Origin: Manduca sexta
Taxonomy: Eukaryota; Arthropoda; Insecta; Lepidoptera; Sphingidae
Reading direction: 5' to 3'
Assembly: GCF_014839805.1 (NCBI RefSeq)
Contig: NC_051123.1
Location: forward strand, 4,880,727-4,944,726
DNA: 64,000 nucleotides
Below the pieces are notes generated by a model. The model worked only from the letters and a program-made list of their open reading frames with translations, did no database searches and was not told where the DNA came from. Both the position numbers and the translations under genes were made by a program. Shown here piece by piece: positions 1-12,367 of this stretch (positions are counted from its first letter, which is position 1; each line of letters starts with the position of its first letter).

Positions 1-1004
1 ATAGCTTGTTGATTTTGTTCATTTATTGTCTAGACTAAATTAACATGTCCAAGAGAAGACCAAGAAGGCGAGACGTCGTTTTTTCACAGCAATAATTTGA
101 ACTTTTCATTATTAAAATAAATTATATTACTGAATGGAAAAATTAGTCAGATTGCATTCGGGTTTATTTAAAAATATATTTTCGGTTGTGCAACAATTTA
201 CGTTACTGGTTTCAATAACCAAATACCTAATTAACAATTTATAGTATTTCCATATAAGATAAAGAGGTAGTCCAAACAATAAGTCCAAAATAGTACAAGC
301 TAAATACCATTATTATAATCGATGACATAATAGAATAACATTCATAGTTACATGATCCCTTATACTACTTATTAAAAATAATAAGTGATAACCATGAGCG
401 ACGGGAGGGACAAGGATGTTCAGTGCTCATGCTAAAAAAGGCCTTGCGGTTACAGGCAGTTCTCGTGGTGCAGTTTTTTCATAGAATTCGGCGAGCTGTT
501 TTTTGCTTCTGCCATCTGACCTCTCCTCTCCTTTCCCACTAAATCAACTCCGTAGTTACGCCATAGCTAATTATAATAATAACCACTACGATTACACAAC
601 GGTATATCAAATAGTTTTCTATTTGTTTACATACAAAATAGTAACGCAAAAGACTGACCGCCTTATTACAAAACGAAGTCTAACTATAGTACCGAGTTTA
701 GTACTAGGTTTAAACGATGGACTAAAAAAATGGTATTACAAAGCCGAGTTTATCGCTAGTCCGAGGATTATCTGTGATACTAAAGTTAAACCGCCACAGC
801 CCCTAGTTTAACTCCAGTACTAACCTCGAAACATCAAATTTCAAAGTTGATAATTGTGTTTTGAGATAACCAAATCAGCATGATGTTAAGATTACTATCA
901 CCCAAATCTGTTTTTCACATTTTTCCTTATTATTTTAAACCCGTACTTATTTAATTTGAATAGAAAGTTAATATTATGTTATAAGATTTGTCAAGAACCA
1001 AATT
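1..1004. other. no gene identified
   Basis: AT-rich sequence with only short open frames. A short open frame near 45-112 (a basic, RRPRR-containing peptide ending in a stop) could be the tail of an exon, but it has no recognisable homology. I see nothing else to annotate. Confidence 0.4.
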
Positions 1005-1305
1005 TATTTATTTATAAGACATACCAAAACATCAGAGTACATTATTTGTGCTTTGTGATGCTGGTGGTTGGATATATATGGTATTCGCCCGGATAGCAAC
1101 ACCGTACATAGTGTTAAAACCCGCCATAGTGGCCCACGTAAGTGTGTCGTGTTCCGGGACCAGCCTGTGTACATCCGGTTCCAACAGGCCGGCATAATTG
1201 TGTCGACTGTCGAGGGGTAATCATCTCTCGTCAGTCGACATTCTATTGGACCCCACTCCACCTACCATCACAGAAGCTCACTTTGCCGTGCCTATATTAA
1301 AAAAA
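1005..1305. repeat. interspersed repeat, probable retroelement tail
   Basis: The right part (around 1195-1300: a TCATCTCTCGTC core, then an imperfect match ending in a GTGCCTAT motif) recurs at 10150-10270 inside an astacin intron. The block is far more GC-rich than its flanks. Its family is uncertain; it may be the 3' tail of a non-LTR element. The short minus-strand open frame here is a by-product of the repeat. Confidence 0.5.
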
Positions 1306-3871
1306 AACTTAACGTTCACCCATTTAAAGATTTTTGAATGAATATTATCCAAAGATTTTCACGTGTCTTTTTTTATTTTAGATGGAAATTGACTAATTTA
1401 TGGAGCGAAATAAAAAGTTTGAAACACGTGTTCAAAGAAAGTAAAGACGCGAAAACACATCACGAGATAATGGAGGAAAGAAATCGCTTATATAGTTCGA
1501 TATTCTTTTTAAACGTATTGGCAGTATATGGACCCTTGCGCGTCTTATGCTTCTAGTAAACAAATGTCAAATTCAGTACATTATAAATTTGTTAACTATA
1601 TATACTCTATCGAGGAAATAAAAGATATTCATAAATCTTGATTTCTAAACCAATTAAAATATTGTTTAGCAACGTTTTTGCGCCTTTATATACATATCAG
1701 TCTGAGGTGAACACGTAAAATTATACGCATACATATTTTAAATATTAACAAATTATAACCGAAATATTCAAAAGAATGTTTAAAAAATTGTTCCTGTTTA
1801 TTCGTAATGAAATTAAGTATCGACGCTTCAACATTAATTGTCCAATATAATGGTAACTTCTGCTAATAATTAATTGATTAATTAGCAACACTCAAGTATA
1901 CATTATTTTTAAAATGTTTCTGTTAATATAATTACAATATCCAAACATATAAATCAATAGTTGTTTGTGTTAAATATGTCACAGGTTACTTTAAAGTTCA
2001 AACTCTCAGGTACAGCAATTTAACTTGACCCCGGCAATAAAAGTGTCCTTTATGATGGAGGCATTTTACATTGCCATAAATAACATCAAAATGAATACCA
2101 TTAGCCTTTAACAAAACAAATACCTACTTGCTACTGCTACGTGAAAACTTTATTTAATAATAGTTTACGCGTGTAACCACAAGAAAAAGTTACTTTATAA
2201 TTTAGTACTCGTTTAACGTAAAATGATTCCGAATAGTATCATAATAAGTATAACATATGATGTTAAAGCAAAGTGTCAACAAAAATGCTGACATTTCGTT
2301 AAAAATCGACACCGGCGACACACATTAGACAGCAAACACAGATATTTTATATGATATCAATTTTAAATTATAAAACAAAAATAATAACTTACTCAGGAAA
2401 ATTCCTTTTTTGAAAAAGTTTACGTTTCTCACAAGACGCGCGGAGATATAAACAGTTCGTACACTTGACAAACCTCCGTAAAACTGGTACGTGTACATAC
2501 ACTGACACACAAAACGCGACTGGCCAGTCGACTACACCTCCAACCTTGTTAAACTTGTGCCGGAATAAAAAGTTAACTTTCTAAATTCAAAATTCGCGAA
2601 TCCATCGAACGGACAGGTGAAGCCGCCAGTCTGTTGGAAGAATAGATGTCCAATAATGGCTGCTGTGCGAAAACGCATTTTATTGAATCGAGTTTAACAA
2701 TTGAGGCCGTAGTTCGAGCTCCCTGCTCCCTTACCGTGCCCTTGGCTATACAATTTGCTATACAATGGGAATAATTATTTATACACATTCAGATTCATAC
2801 AAAGAACTTCAATAGTGAACAAACCACAAATAACTTAAATTTCTTAATTTAACGGTAACAGCTGACAAATAGGTTACAAAAGTATAATGCTGGTAACGGA
2901 AACATAGATGAGGAAAAAAGAAATGCATCAAAATGTTACTTTTTATTCATCACATTTCAAGACAAACCTACTAAGCTGTACTATCTATAGTATTACTATT
3001 TTAAAAAATGCAAGAAAATTCGCAATAACTCCTATGCCACTGCTGACTAATATTTATATAACTATAGTAATCATTAATTGTAGAGCTACAATAATATTAT
3101 AAGGGTTGATTTAATCGTTAGATTTAATTTATATCAGACGGCGAATCACTATAATAGATTATAATTCTTAATGTAAAAATATATTAATTAAATTTATTTA
3201 GATAGTTGTTTGTAGAGTGGACATTTTTTACCTTGCCATGGAAATATTAACGCAAAGTATCGAAATGGGTTTCATCTCAAATAACATGAACCTAAAATTC
3301 TTATTTTTTTAATACAAAACTAGAAAATCAATTCCAATATCGGACGAAATAAAATTTCACCATGTCATAAACAATTTATTTCAGACTTTATTGCTTTCAA
3401 TTTATTTACGTGTTAAATATGTTATTGTTAAAATTATTTTGAAAATGTTAGGTCTTGCTCAAGCTTACTTTTTGATGAATCTTTGTATATTTATAGAATG
3501 TGTAATTCCAAGTTTAACAGTCCGTAAACGTAAGTAGCACAATTATTTAGTATTTAGTAAATATCTACTAAACTATAGTCTTCTAGGTCTGAAGGCAACG
3601 TATATAAGCTTTATACCAGGTCTTGGATTGGATTCCCAGATCACACAACGATTTTTGAAGATTTTTCTAACCTAAATTGCAAAGAAATGACTTGGCTTTA
3701 GGGAATTGACGTCACGTAGACGGCTAGAAGCAAAAAAAGACCAATAATGCAAAAAAAACATCAATTTATAAACTATTATCATAAAAAACTTTATAACACT
3801 ATGTACTAAAAATACAAACTTGTCAAGTATACATAAAGGTTGTAATAACATATTTTATTTAATTATTGCAG
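1306..3871. other. no firm gene; possible exons only
   Basis: Two weak signals. First, a plus-strand frame at about 1382-1556 follows a pyrimidine-rich stretch and AG and is followed by AATAAA near 1615, so it could be a terminal exon; no homology is recognised. Second, a minus-strand open frame ends at a strong GTAAGT donor near 2391 and could be a first exon. The missing 5' exon(s) and signal peptide of the tandem astacin gene should lie in this stretch or left of the window. I could not locate them. Confidence 0.3.
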
Positions 3872-6800
3872 TAGACAGAAATATTGTAGCCAGAAAACGA
3901 CAAGACACATTAGAAATGTGCCGTATATTCACTGAAGAAAGCGAAAAGTTGAAGTACAACGAGCCTAACGAACTAAATCAGTATACCAAAAACACACGAA
4001 GCAGAAAGAAGAGGGATGTTGGTAATCCTATATATTCTATCAATCCAGCTCTGAACGAAGAAGATAAGGAACGTATTGAAGGCATCGTAGATAAACTGTA
4101 TGACGACATGGGAGAAAAAGGTGAAAGAGTAACATATAGGCATCATAGTGTTCCAACAACTACGGTCACTGTGACGGTAATATTGGAACTTTTTAATGTT
4201 AACCGTTTTGTATTTGATCTCCATCTTTCAATATTGTTAAAATTGTACTTTAGGTCTCTGAATCACATACTACATGTAAAGTATTCGAAGAACTGCAACC
4301 GGATAGCGCCGACCTTTAAAAACTCTTTACCTAAATCCAGCCAAGAATTGTGTCTGAGTTAAACCAAATGTAGCAATTTAAAGTTCCACGCAGGTAGAAT
4401 GATACAGTAATTTCAACGATTAAACACATACAAAAACAGAACTTTAACATTGTAGCTGTAATTTTTTTGACATAATATGTTGCTAATCTATTACAATTAT
4501 TTGTTTAATGTGAGATTAGACGATAATATGGAAATTAAGGAACCAAGGTGGAAACTAACATGAACTTGCAATTGCATTAAACATCAACTACTATCAATTA
4601 TTATCTACAAAATGCTAAAAGGTTAATAATAGAAATTATGCTAATATTCTTTGAGCGTATAATGTCCGATTTAATAGATTCATCGCCATCATCATCATTA
4701 CTAACAAAGAACCTATAGTTTATATACATTTTACTGGTATGTTTTTCCTCGCTTAGGTACTGTAGTGAGGTAAGATTCATAAAATTATATATCCTTGGTC
4801 GCTCTTGTATGCTCACTGAATATAATGAAGCTACGGCACGTGGATTAAAAACGTGGAAAAACTGGTAGAAAACTTTTATTCCAATAAAATTTCAACTGCG
4901 CTGAATCTATGCAATTGGAATCAGAAGCTAATAGCTAGTCGGTAATTAGCTTTACTGCCAGTTTGTGAATCGTTTATACGCAGTTAATATTTGCTGCATC
5001 AACAGCTCTGTTTCTAGGCTTACAATAATTAGAAGATATTTAAGTATAATACCGGCTAATGAGTGTACACGGGTACTTTCACTCTTACAATATCTATAAG
5101 CAAATACGTAAAAAGACCTTGAAACCCAAATGCCTATCACTTGTTTTACAGTTACCACAGAATATAACTGCGAGAAGATTCAATTTCGCACCAGCGGAAC
5201 TGCTAGGACCTTTGCCTGGCCGAGAAAAACTTGCCCATCCTCAAGAAGAAACTTATGATGTTAGTGTAGCTAGGTTTCCACGTGGCATAGTTCCTTACTT
5301 CATCGATTCTAAAACCTACGGTGAGATTCCAATTGTGACGAAAAATTTAGGTAGCTCTGGTACGTTGAGATCTAAAAAAAAAACGTTAAAAAACTGTAAC
5401 AAAATTTGTCAGTTTGAAAAAGTTGTGTAATGTGTTCATTATTACGGTTTTTACAGTTCAAAATACAACATTGTACATTAAAATAAAGTATCCGCAAGTG
5501 AATGTTAATAGAGAACACACTACGTACTCTTAGAAAGGAAACAAAAATTCGTCAGACTTTCGAAATTTGGTTTTGACTTCGTTTTAATTGTCTCACCTAT
5601 TATTACATAGCGCAAATATTTCACATGGATCTTGAAAAAACCACCATACTTTTGCTAAAAAAACCAACCTCAAAAATAGGAACCCCTAATTATTACATTT
5701 CTATTAAGTCAAAGCCTCAGATTCGAAATTAAATTAGCTACAAACACCAGCAAATTTTGCGCTTTCGTTCTAGACGCTGACTTAGCAGATATAATAATGA
5801 AAGCTTTCGACTACTTCGAAAAGGCGACTTGTATTCGCCTGCAGAAGTTACGAGAACGGCCGACTGACAAGGAGTCTTTGAAAAGTGTTGCTTGGCTGTA
5901 CATCACCAATCCTTCGGGAATACGGCAGTGTGTTCATAGTAATGAACGTCGAAGAACTAAAGGAGTTCAGGCTAGTATATAACCTAAGGTATAATAAATT
6001 AGAGCTGAATACACTAGTTACGAAGTTATAAATGAAACGGATTGAAAGTTTACAGGTGTAGGAAGTCAACCACTAAACAAAAAGAGTTTTAGAGTTAGTC
6101 ACTGAGAAATTCACTAAAATCTTGTTGGTTAGTAAATCTACTCTCTCTGGCCATAAAACCTGATATTATCGTCTGTTAGGAACTAATATTTAAAGACAAA
6201 ATTAATTTTAATCATTTTTGCATCAAACCAAATAATCATTCATTTTAAGTCTAGTTATTTTGTTCCAGATGGTAGTGTTCGGTTATGACTGCATGTCGCT
6301 CGGAGACATAGCACACGAGGTGATGCATATCCTGGGCTTCTCTCACGAACATACGCGCTCCGATAGAGACCAGTACGTCACGATAATGTGGGATAACATC
6401 AAGCCAGGCTAGTGATGTATATTAATATATATTTTTTTATTATGGCATGATGACGTAAGTATAAACATAGTAAAATATATTATTTCAAACATATGTCGAA
6501 GAACGAAAAATTTTAAAACGTTTTTAACTGTAATGTCTTGGTAGACGTTGAATCAACCCACTTGTCGGATCAACCCACTTTGACTTTTCGTCATGTATAC
6601 TGTAATCACAATTCAGTATTCAAGGTATATCTGGTTTCCCTCCCTATCCTGTTACCTGCAACACGTTTTACCTTATTCTTTTGACTTATAAACAATACAC
6701 AGGCCAGTTAATTTTGCAAAATGAAACGACAATTATAGTATTTATAATAATGTTAATAAATAAATCCCTACACTACGTTACCTTAAAGCCTTGACCGAGA

Positions 6801-9800
6801 TCAAAAACTTGCGTAACTCGACCGTCACCATCTGAAAACTTGAAATAAATTAAGGACACGCATAATTTGTATACGATATCGTGCGTTTATGACTCACTTT
6901 CGAACGAAAAGTTGTACAAAAGCCCCGTATTCTAGTACATTTTTTAACAAATAACATCAACCGATATTTGAGCTCTGATAGGACCAACTATAAACAGCAC
7001 ACAACTTAAGCAGACTACTACGTGGTGGCGATTTGTTTTTATCTAGGTAAGTTAGCTACATTAATTTATAACAAAACGCCACAACGTGATAACACTAACA
7101 AGTTATTTATCGGCTACTTAACCAATGTATTGATGTCTGCACTCCATCTTCACACTAAATGCACGCCCATGCACGGGGGGACATTTTTCGCGATCCTAGG
7201 CACACAGTTATACAGTTATGTGTGTATACTTCATGGTTGCCAATTAACATTGTGGCGTATGGGCTCTCGAACATTTCCTGGCCTTCTCACCTCCTCCTAT
7301 CCTAAGAGAGTTCCTTCTCCTTCCCCCACATTTCCTTCCCAGCTATCCCCTCCCAACTTTCCTCCAGGTCCTTGCTGCTTATCCGGAGGATTCAAGTATC
7401 GCATTCGCAGGTTTCCCCCGGTGGCAACTGCAGGGACTAATACTACAAAAAAAAATGTATTGATGTCACTTTTGCAGGTTATAAGAAATATTTCGACCTA
7501 AGTCAAGGTGAATACCAGAATATAATAGAAAGTCTTCCATACGACTACACTAGTGTTCTGCACTATCCCCCCAGAGCGTTCTCCAAAAACGGTCAAGTCA
7601 CTATACATACTGAGGTAATTTCTCTTGACACTAGTTTTTGCTACATCAACGATTTTATCTTAATTTAAATGGATTTAGATAATGACTAGATAATTGAAAA
7701 TAGTTTGAAAGTTTTACCTGAAGCAAATGCGAAATAAATATTAAGTTATTCAATCTTATATCCAGCGAACATACGTCTCGTATCACGAATATAATATTAT
7801 AATAGGTGCAATAAAATCAACACACTGTAACGGCATAAAGTCACTTTTATTTTTACAAACTCGGCACCAAATAAAGCAAATAAACATAAATGTTTAATAC
7901 TCGTATGTTTTTCTGACCTTTTAAAGCCTGGGGTCAAAATTGGCCAGCGCGAAGGCCTCAGCGAAATTGACGTCGAGAAAATCGGTCTAGTATATTCAAA
8001 TGAATGCGTTAAGAGAAACAAAGAATATCTTTTAAAAACGTGCCCTAGCGTTGTCAGATCAGACACGCAAGTAAAAAATATTTCACAAGTTGAAATCGAA
8101 GACTATTTTAAAGACAGATTGTGGCCATTTGGAATTATAAATTACCAAATAAGAGACAAGATGGAGTTCTGTAAGTTGACTGTGTTTTTAATTTGTTTTT
8201 ACAATTGAAAGATAATAACAATCTGTGGAAAAATTATAAATACTTTAGGCATAATAAGGTTCTAAATTGTACAGGAGTTACCGATTTGTAGACCTCCTTG
8301 AGAGGTATGTAAAGTTTTTGGTCGTAATCAAATTTACTTCCATATATACATAATACATACATAATATCACGCATTTATCCCCGAATGGGTATGCAGAGGC
8401 GCAACTAAGGCACCCACTTTTCGCCAAGTATGTTCCGTCCTATGATGTGATAAGGGGCGAGCCTATCGCCATATCGGGCACAAATTCCAGACTCCGGGCT
8501 GATACTGAGCAAAAAAACCCAAATATCACTTTGCCCGACCCGGGATTCGAACCCAGGACCTCAGAGCGCTATTGTACCGGGCATGCAATACAACTACGCC
8601 ACCGAGGCAGTCAAATTTACTTCCGTTGGATGAAATGTTAACCTTTTAACCAAAATCATAATCTCATAATATTCTATATTAACAGCTGCTGAAGAAAGAG
8701 AAAACATAAATGCAGTCATAAGACACATAGAAAAAGAAACGTGCCTAGAATTTAGAGACATTTCCACAGTTAAAGAAGAATCCGATGCAGATATGGAATC
8801 GATTAAAGATGAAAACACTGCAAATGATGCAGAGCCCCTTAAAAAGACCGAACCGACTAATTTCATGAAGTTAAAAGAAGTCGTTGATGATTTTAAAGAT
8901 AATTATAATAATAAATCTAGTACAGAAAATGAAATAATCAAACTTAAAGCAGATTTAAGTGACAGTAATGAAACAGAAACAGTAAATATACAAAGAAGAA
9001 ATAGTATCGCAAAGAAAAACTTATTAAAACTTAAAAACAAAAATGTAAATGAAAAAATACACAACAAACGTAAAATTGGAAAAAAAAGTAAGTGCATCTT
9101 GTAGCATTTAATTAGCAATTTAGATTTCATTTTATGGGCTGTTAAAATAAGATACAGATCATATATCTCACTAAATTAATTAATTTATTTACATTTTTAA
9201 GTAAATGTAATCTTAATAATTTTCATAATATACTGGGATGCAAATCCATCATGTGATGGAGTAACCACTAAATAGAAAAAACATTCGAACATAACAATCA
9301 GTATTAACCTGGTATTAACACAACAGTTATAAAGATATCTTCTAAACTAGTTCTAGACAAGGATAAAATACCAATATATAGATTTTTACCCAAGCAGCTA
9401 CAAATACGAAAACGCAATCAAAGAGAGTGAAACGGAAAACGCCGCTACCATCTCGAAGACACGCCAGTGACATCCTAGTGCTAACTAAATCACATGCACC
9501 AGGATGTACTTGCCCGCCTCCTGGGCGTCCTTTTGGGCAGAAGGTATGGTAAATTAACATCACGGAAAAAGTAAGGAAAGTAAATCAACCATAGCCATCA
9601 TAGATAAATGAATACAAAGGCTTTTTGGAATAAATTTCTTTGGGCGAAAAACTTACTGAAAATGTATTTAAAAGAAGTAGATTTTTTATCCAAATAAGGT
9701 CATGTAAGTAATAAGATCTTCCGATGGCTCACACATAAGGTGCAACTAGATGAAACCGACAATCATTAAAGGTTGATCTTAGTTTAATGGGCTTACAGAA

Positions 9801-11760
9801 AATAAATGGTAAAGCGCTTAAAAAGCTACTTAATTATAGCTAGGAGTACATTTCTAGAAAGACATACAGTCTTCAAAAAGACTTGATAAAAATTAATCGA
9901 AGCACGCATTCATGTTACGTCAGTTAAGCTTTCAAAGTTTTATTCAACCATGATTTACATATTTCTATTTTTAGATATTAAAAATCAGCACGGACTGTTT
10001 CAATTCAGTGAATGATTTGCTGCATATCTTCGTGCATGTGTTGGGCTTGGATCATCAGCACAACATGCATGATCGTGACTCCTATCTGCATATAGTGTGG
10101 AAAAACTTGACTCCAGGCAAGATTACCTTTTATTTATTGCTTACTAACTGCCATAATTGTGTCAACTATCGATGAATAATCATCTCTCGTCGGTCAATAT
10201 TCTATCTGAACGGCTTAAGGCACTTCGCTTACCACCAGCTACAGTGACATTTCGCGGTGCCTATTAAAAAATATTATCATCGTCATAAAGTACTAATAGC
10301 TACCGTTGTTTCGTTTGTTTGCCGAAAATCTGCCGTTTTCTTTTATAATAGGACACAAGTAGCAATACTTATCAGATAGGTAACCCATTAGCACGTTTGC
10401 CTACGTCAAAAAAGTCGTTCTTGGTAGGCATACAAATTATCTATTAAGTTAGTTGTAAATATTGTTCATTAATTTATTTTCTTTTGTATCAAAATTCATA
10501 TTAATTTTTGTTCATCTTAACCGAAAACTAAGATACAATTACTTAAAATTGCGACCGCTAAGATATTAACCAATCTATTGTATTCAAATCCACATAAAAT
10601 AACATCAGTTCACAAGCATTTTCTCATAGCAAGTAATTACCGAATTTATATTGAATATATTATTGAATTCGATAAGTCGCAAAAAATTAATGTTTTTCTC
10701 AAACAGGTCAGTGTCAATTGATTCGCTATAATGGGCAACAATTGCGTAAACAGGCCTTCCAGTAAAACATATTTATAGCCCACTATATATATGTACCTAC
10801 AATACCCACGATTTTATAATAAATGATCTATATAAACATGTTTAAGTCGTTATGCGCGATGTATGTTGTGCGTAATCGAGAAAAAAAATATTGCAGTATA
10901 TAATCGTAATTGCATAGACAATATTATATTCTTAATATTTAATATTCCTTTTTTATTTATCTTATAATAATACTCCAGATTTAACAACGTAGTGGAGTCC
11001 CATAATAGCCAGTTAAAATATAACTCTTCAACAAGATACACTATCATATTATTAATTCATTTATAAAAACTTCATACTATAGATTCATAATTATTAAGAG
11101 CCTTATACAAGAACGCAATTACACAAAACGAAGAATTACAAATAATTTTATAACCAAGCATAATTCATTATTTTAATTTCTACAAACAGATATTAAAGAA
11201 GAAATGACAACGAAGCTCCCACCAGCCGCGTCAGTGGGATTTCCGTACGATTACCAAAGCGTCATGCACTACCCATGGCTACAAATCAGAAATGGCGTCA
11301 CTAACATAATGTATCCCATTTGGGTAAGTATATCTTCCTCAAAGATTTCCAGACCTATTTGTTTGAAGCCTGCATCGAGGGACTTGTTTGGTAGAGCATA
11401 GACGTGTATAGTAATTAATGTATTTACTGTAGTTTCGAGGGTTAAAATGTGTGCTCACCTCTCGGTAATCAGTGACAGCTGTACCCCTAGTATTGCTAGA
11501 GTTTATCGGCAGCAGGATCTGTTTACCATCAGGCTGACCGCTTGCTCGTTGACCTATTTAAGTAATAAAAAAATAACCTGATCGCCTAAATGAGGGTTAC
11601 ATCTAACGAAAATTTTATTTATGAAATTTAAACTCTTTTTTAGAACGATGGATGGGCAATGGGACATTGGCAAGGGCTGAGCTCAATCGACGTTCAGAAA
11701 CTAAATCTCCTCTATTTCAATCAATGCATCTCCCGAACGCAACAAAGATATAATAATTGA
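3872..11760 (+). CDS. tandem double-domain astacin-like metalloprotease, 5' partial
   Basis: Secreted or membrane-exported zinc endopeptidase of the astacin (M12A) family, inferred from the motifs. Exons read: 3872-4176, 5152-5320, 5789-5970, 6269-6407, 7478-7614, 7927-8170, 8686-9087, 9398-9543, 9975-10116, 11190-11323, 11644-11760; all phases join in frame (about 705 residues). Exon 1 has a furin-like RSRKKRD. Domain 1 runs from FPRGIVPYFID through HEVMHILGFSHEHTRSDRD (HExxHxxGxxH) to SVLHYPP (Met-turn with the Tyr). Domain 2 runs from LWPFGIINY through HIFVHVLGLDHQHNMHDRD to SVMHYPW. Its zinc histidines and Tyr are kept but the catalytic Glu is Ile. Both domains keep four cysteines. Domain 2 also has a charged insertion of about 140 residues. 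The first intron after the propeptide has a GTAATA donor; three other introns need GC donors. The start and signal peptide were not found. AATAAA lies 18 bp past the stop. Confidence 0.85.
8346..8612 (-). mobile_element. tRNA-derived SINE, family A, in astacin intron
   Basis: Minus-oriented copy of the SINE also seen at 16249, 32646 and 34898. The tRNA-like head (box B-like GGTTCGAATCC on the minus strand) is at the right end and the TATG-rich tail at the left. It lies in the intron between exons 7927-8170 and 8686-9087. The short open frame within it is not a gene. Confidence 0.85.
10135..10270. repeat. repeat shared with 1195-1300
   Basis: Carries the same TCATCTCTCGTC core and terminal GTGCCTAT as the block near 1195-1300, in the same orientation. 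It lies just inside the GC-donor intron that starts at 10117. Confidence 0.5.
11430..11580. repeat. retroelement-like tail in last astacin intron
   Basis: Contains the CCATCAGG...GCTTGCTCGTT motif common in lepidopteran retroelement tails, followed by a short TAATAAAA run. Related CATCAGG-bearing tails occur near 31240, 31850, 34430 and 41230. Confidence 0.45.
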
Positions 11761-11777
11761 TGTGGCAAAACTTTGGG

Positions 11778-11783
11778 AATAAA
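11778..11783 (+). terminator. polyadenylation signal of tandem astacin gene
   Basis: Canonical AATAAA 18 bp after the TGA stop at 11758-11760. Confidence 0.6.
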
Positions 11784-12298
11784 CCTGTACGAATAAATAG
11801 ACCGTGAATATAATAAAATTGATTTTTATTTAATTCTAATAATATAAGTAGTTTGGTATAAACCCTCTACTGGACACGAACCTCCTCTAATGCTGATGAG
11901 GCTCAGCCCTTGGTTTACCATGCTGACCGAATCCTTGTGGCAGACTTTTTAAACCTTCAAAACAACAAGTTTTAAAAATGCCTTTTTCCGATAGCCTAGA
12001 ACGATGAACTATTCATTTATTTTGAGTAATAAGTGGATGACGTGGTTTTAGAATATTTATGATAATAAAGAACTGTCGGGTTAATTAAATTCGCTTAGAT
12101 CACCTATCGCTAGCAATAATAATACCTAGTTTATTTTACGCTCAGTAACCAACGTAATTGGCTGAAGGACCTCACACAAATAAAGAAAAAAAATATATTT
12201 CTATTGCAACTTAATTTTCATACAATGATTTATAACAAAAATCGTCTTACTAAATTTATATTTGAAATGTTGGATTGAACCTACGAATTAAAAATGGA

Positions 12299-12304
12299 TT
12301 TATT
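12299..12304 (-). terminator. polyadenylation signal of minus-strand astacin gene
   Basis: AATAAA on the minus strand, about 64 bp past the TAA stop of the convergent astacin gene. Confidence 0.5.
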
Positions 12305-12367
12305 GTCAAGAAGTTTCATTCAAGTACTAGTCGTACAATAAGTATATATTTCAGGAATGTAATGTAA

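Noticed and set aside
3820..3871. Start of the tandem astacin gene at 3820
   Set aside because: The codon there is TTG, and a clear acceptor (ATTATTGCAG) ends at 3871, so this is intron and the true start lies upstream.
7022..7501. 159-residue open frame between astacin exons
   Set aside because: It lies in the intron, with pyrimidine-rich CCTTCTCC-type repeat sequence; it only runs into the next exon in another frame.
9087..9975. Apparent frameshift in the second astacin domain between exons ending 9087 and starting 9975
   Set aside because: The phases (1 and 0) do not match directly, but the exon 9398-9543, with good splice sites, restores the frame.
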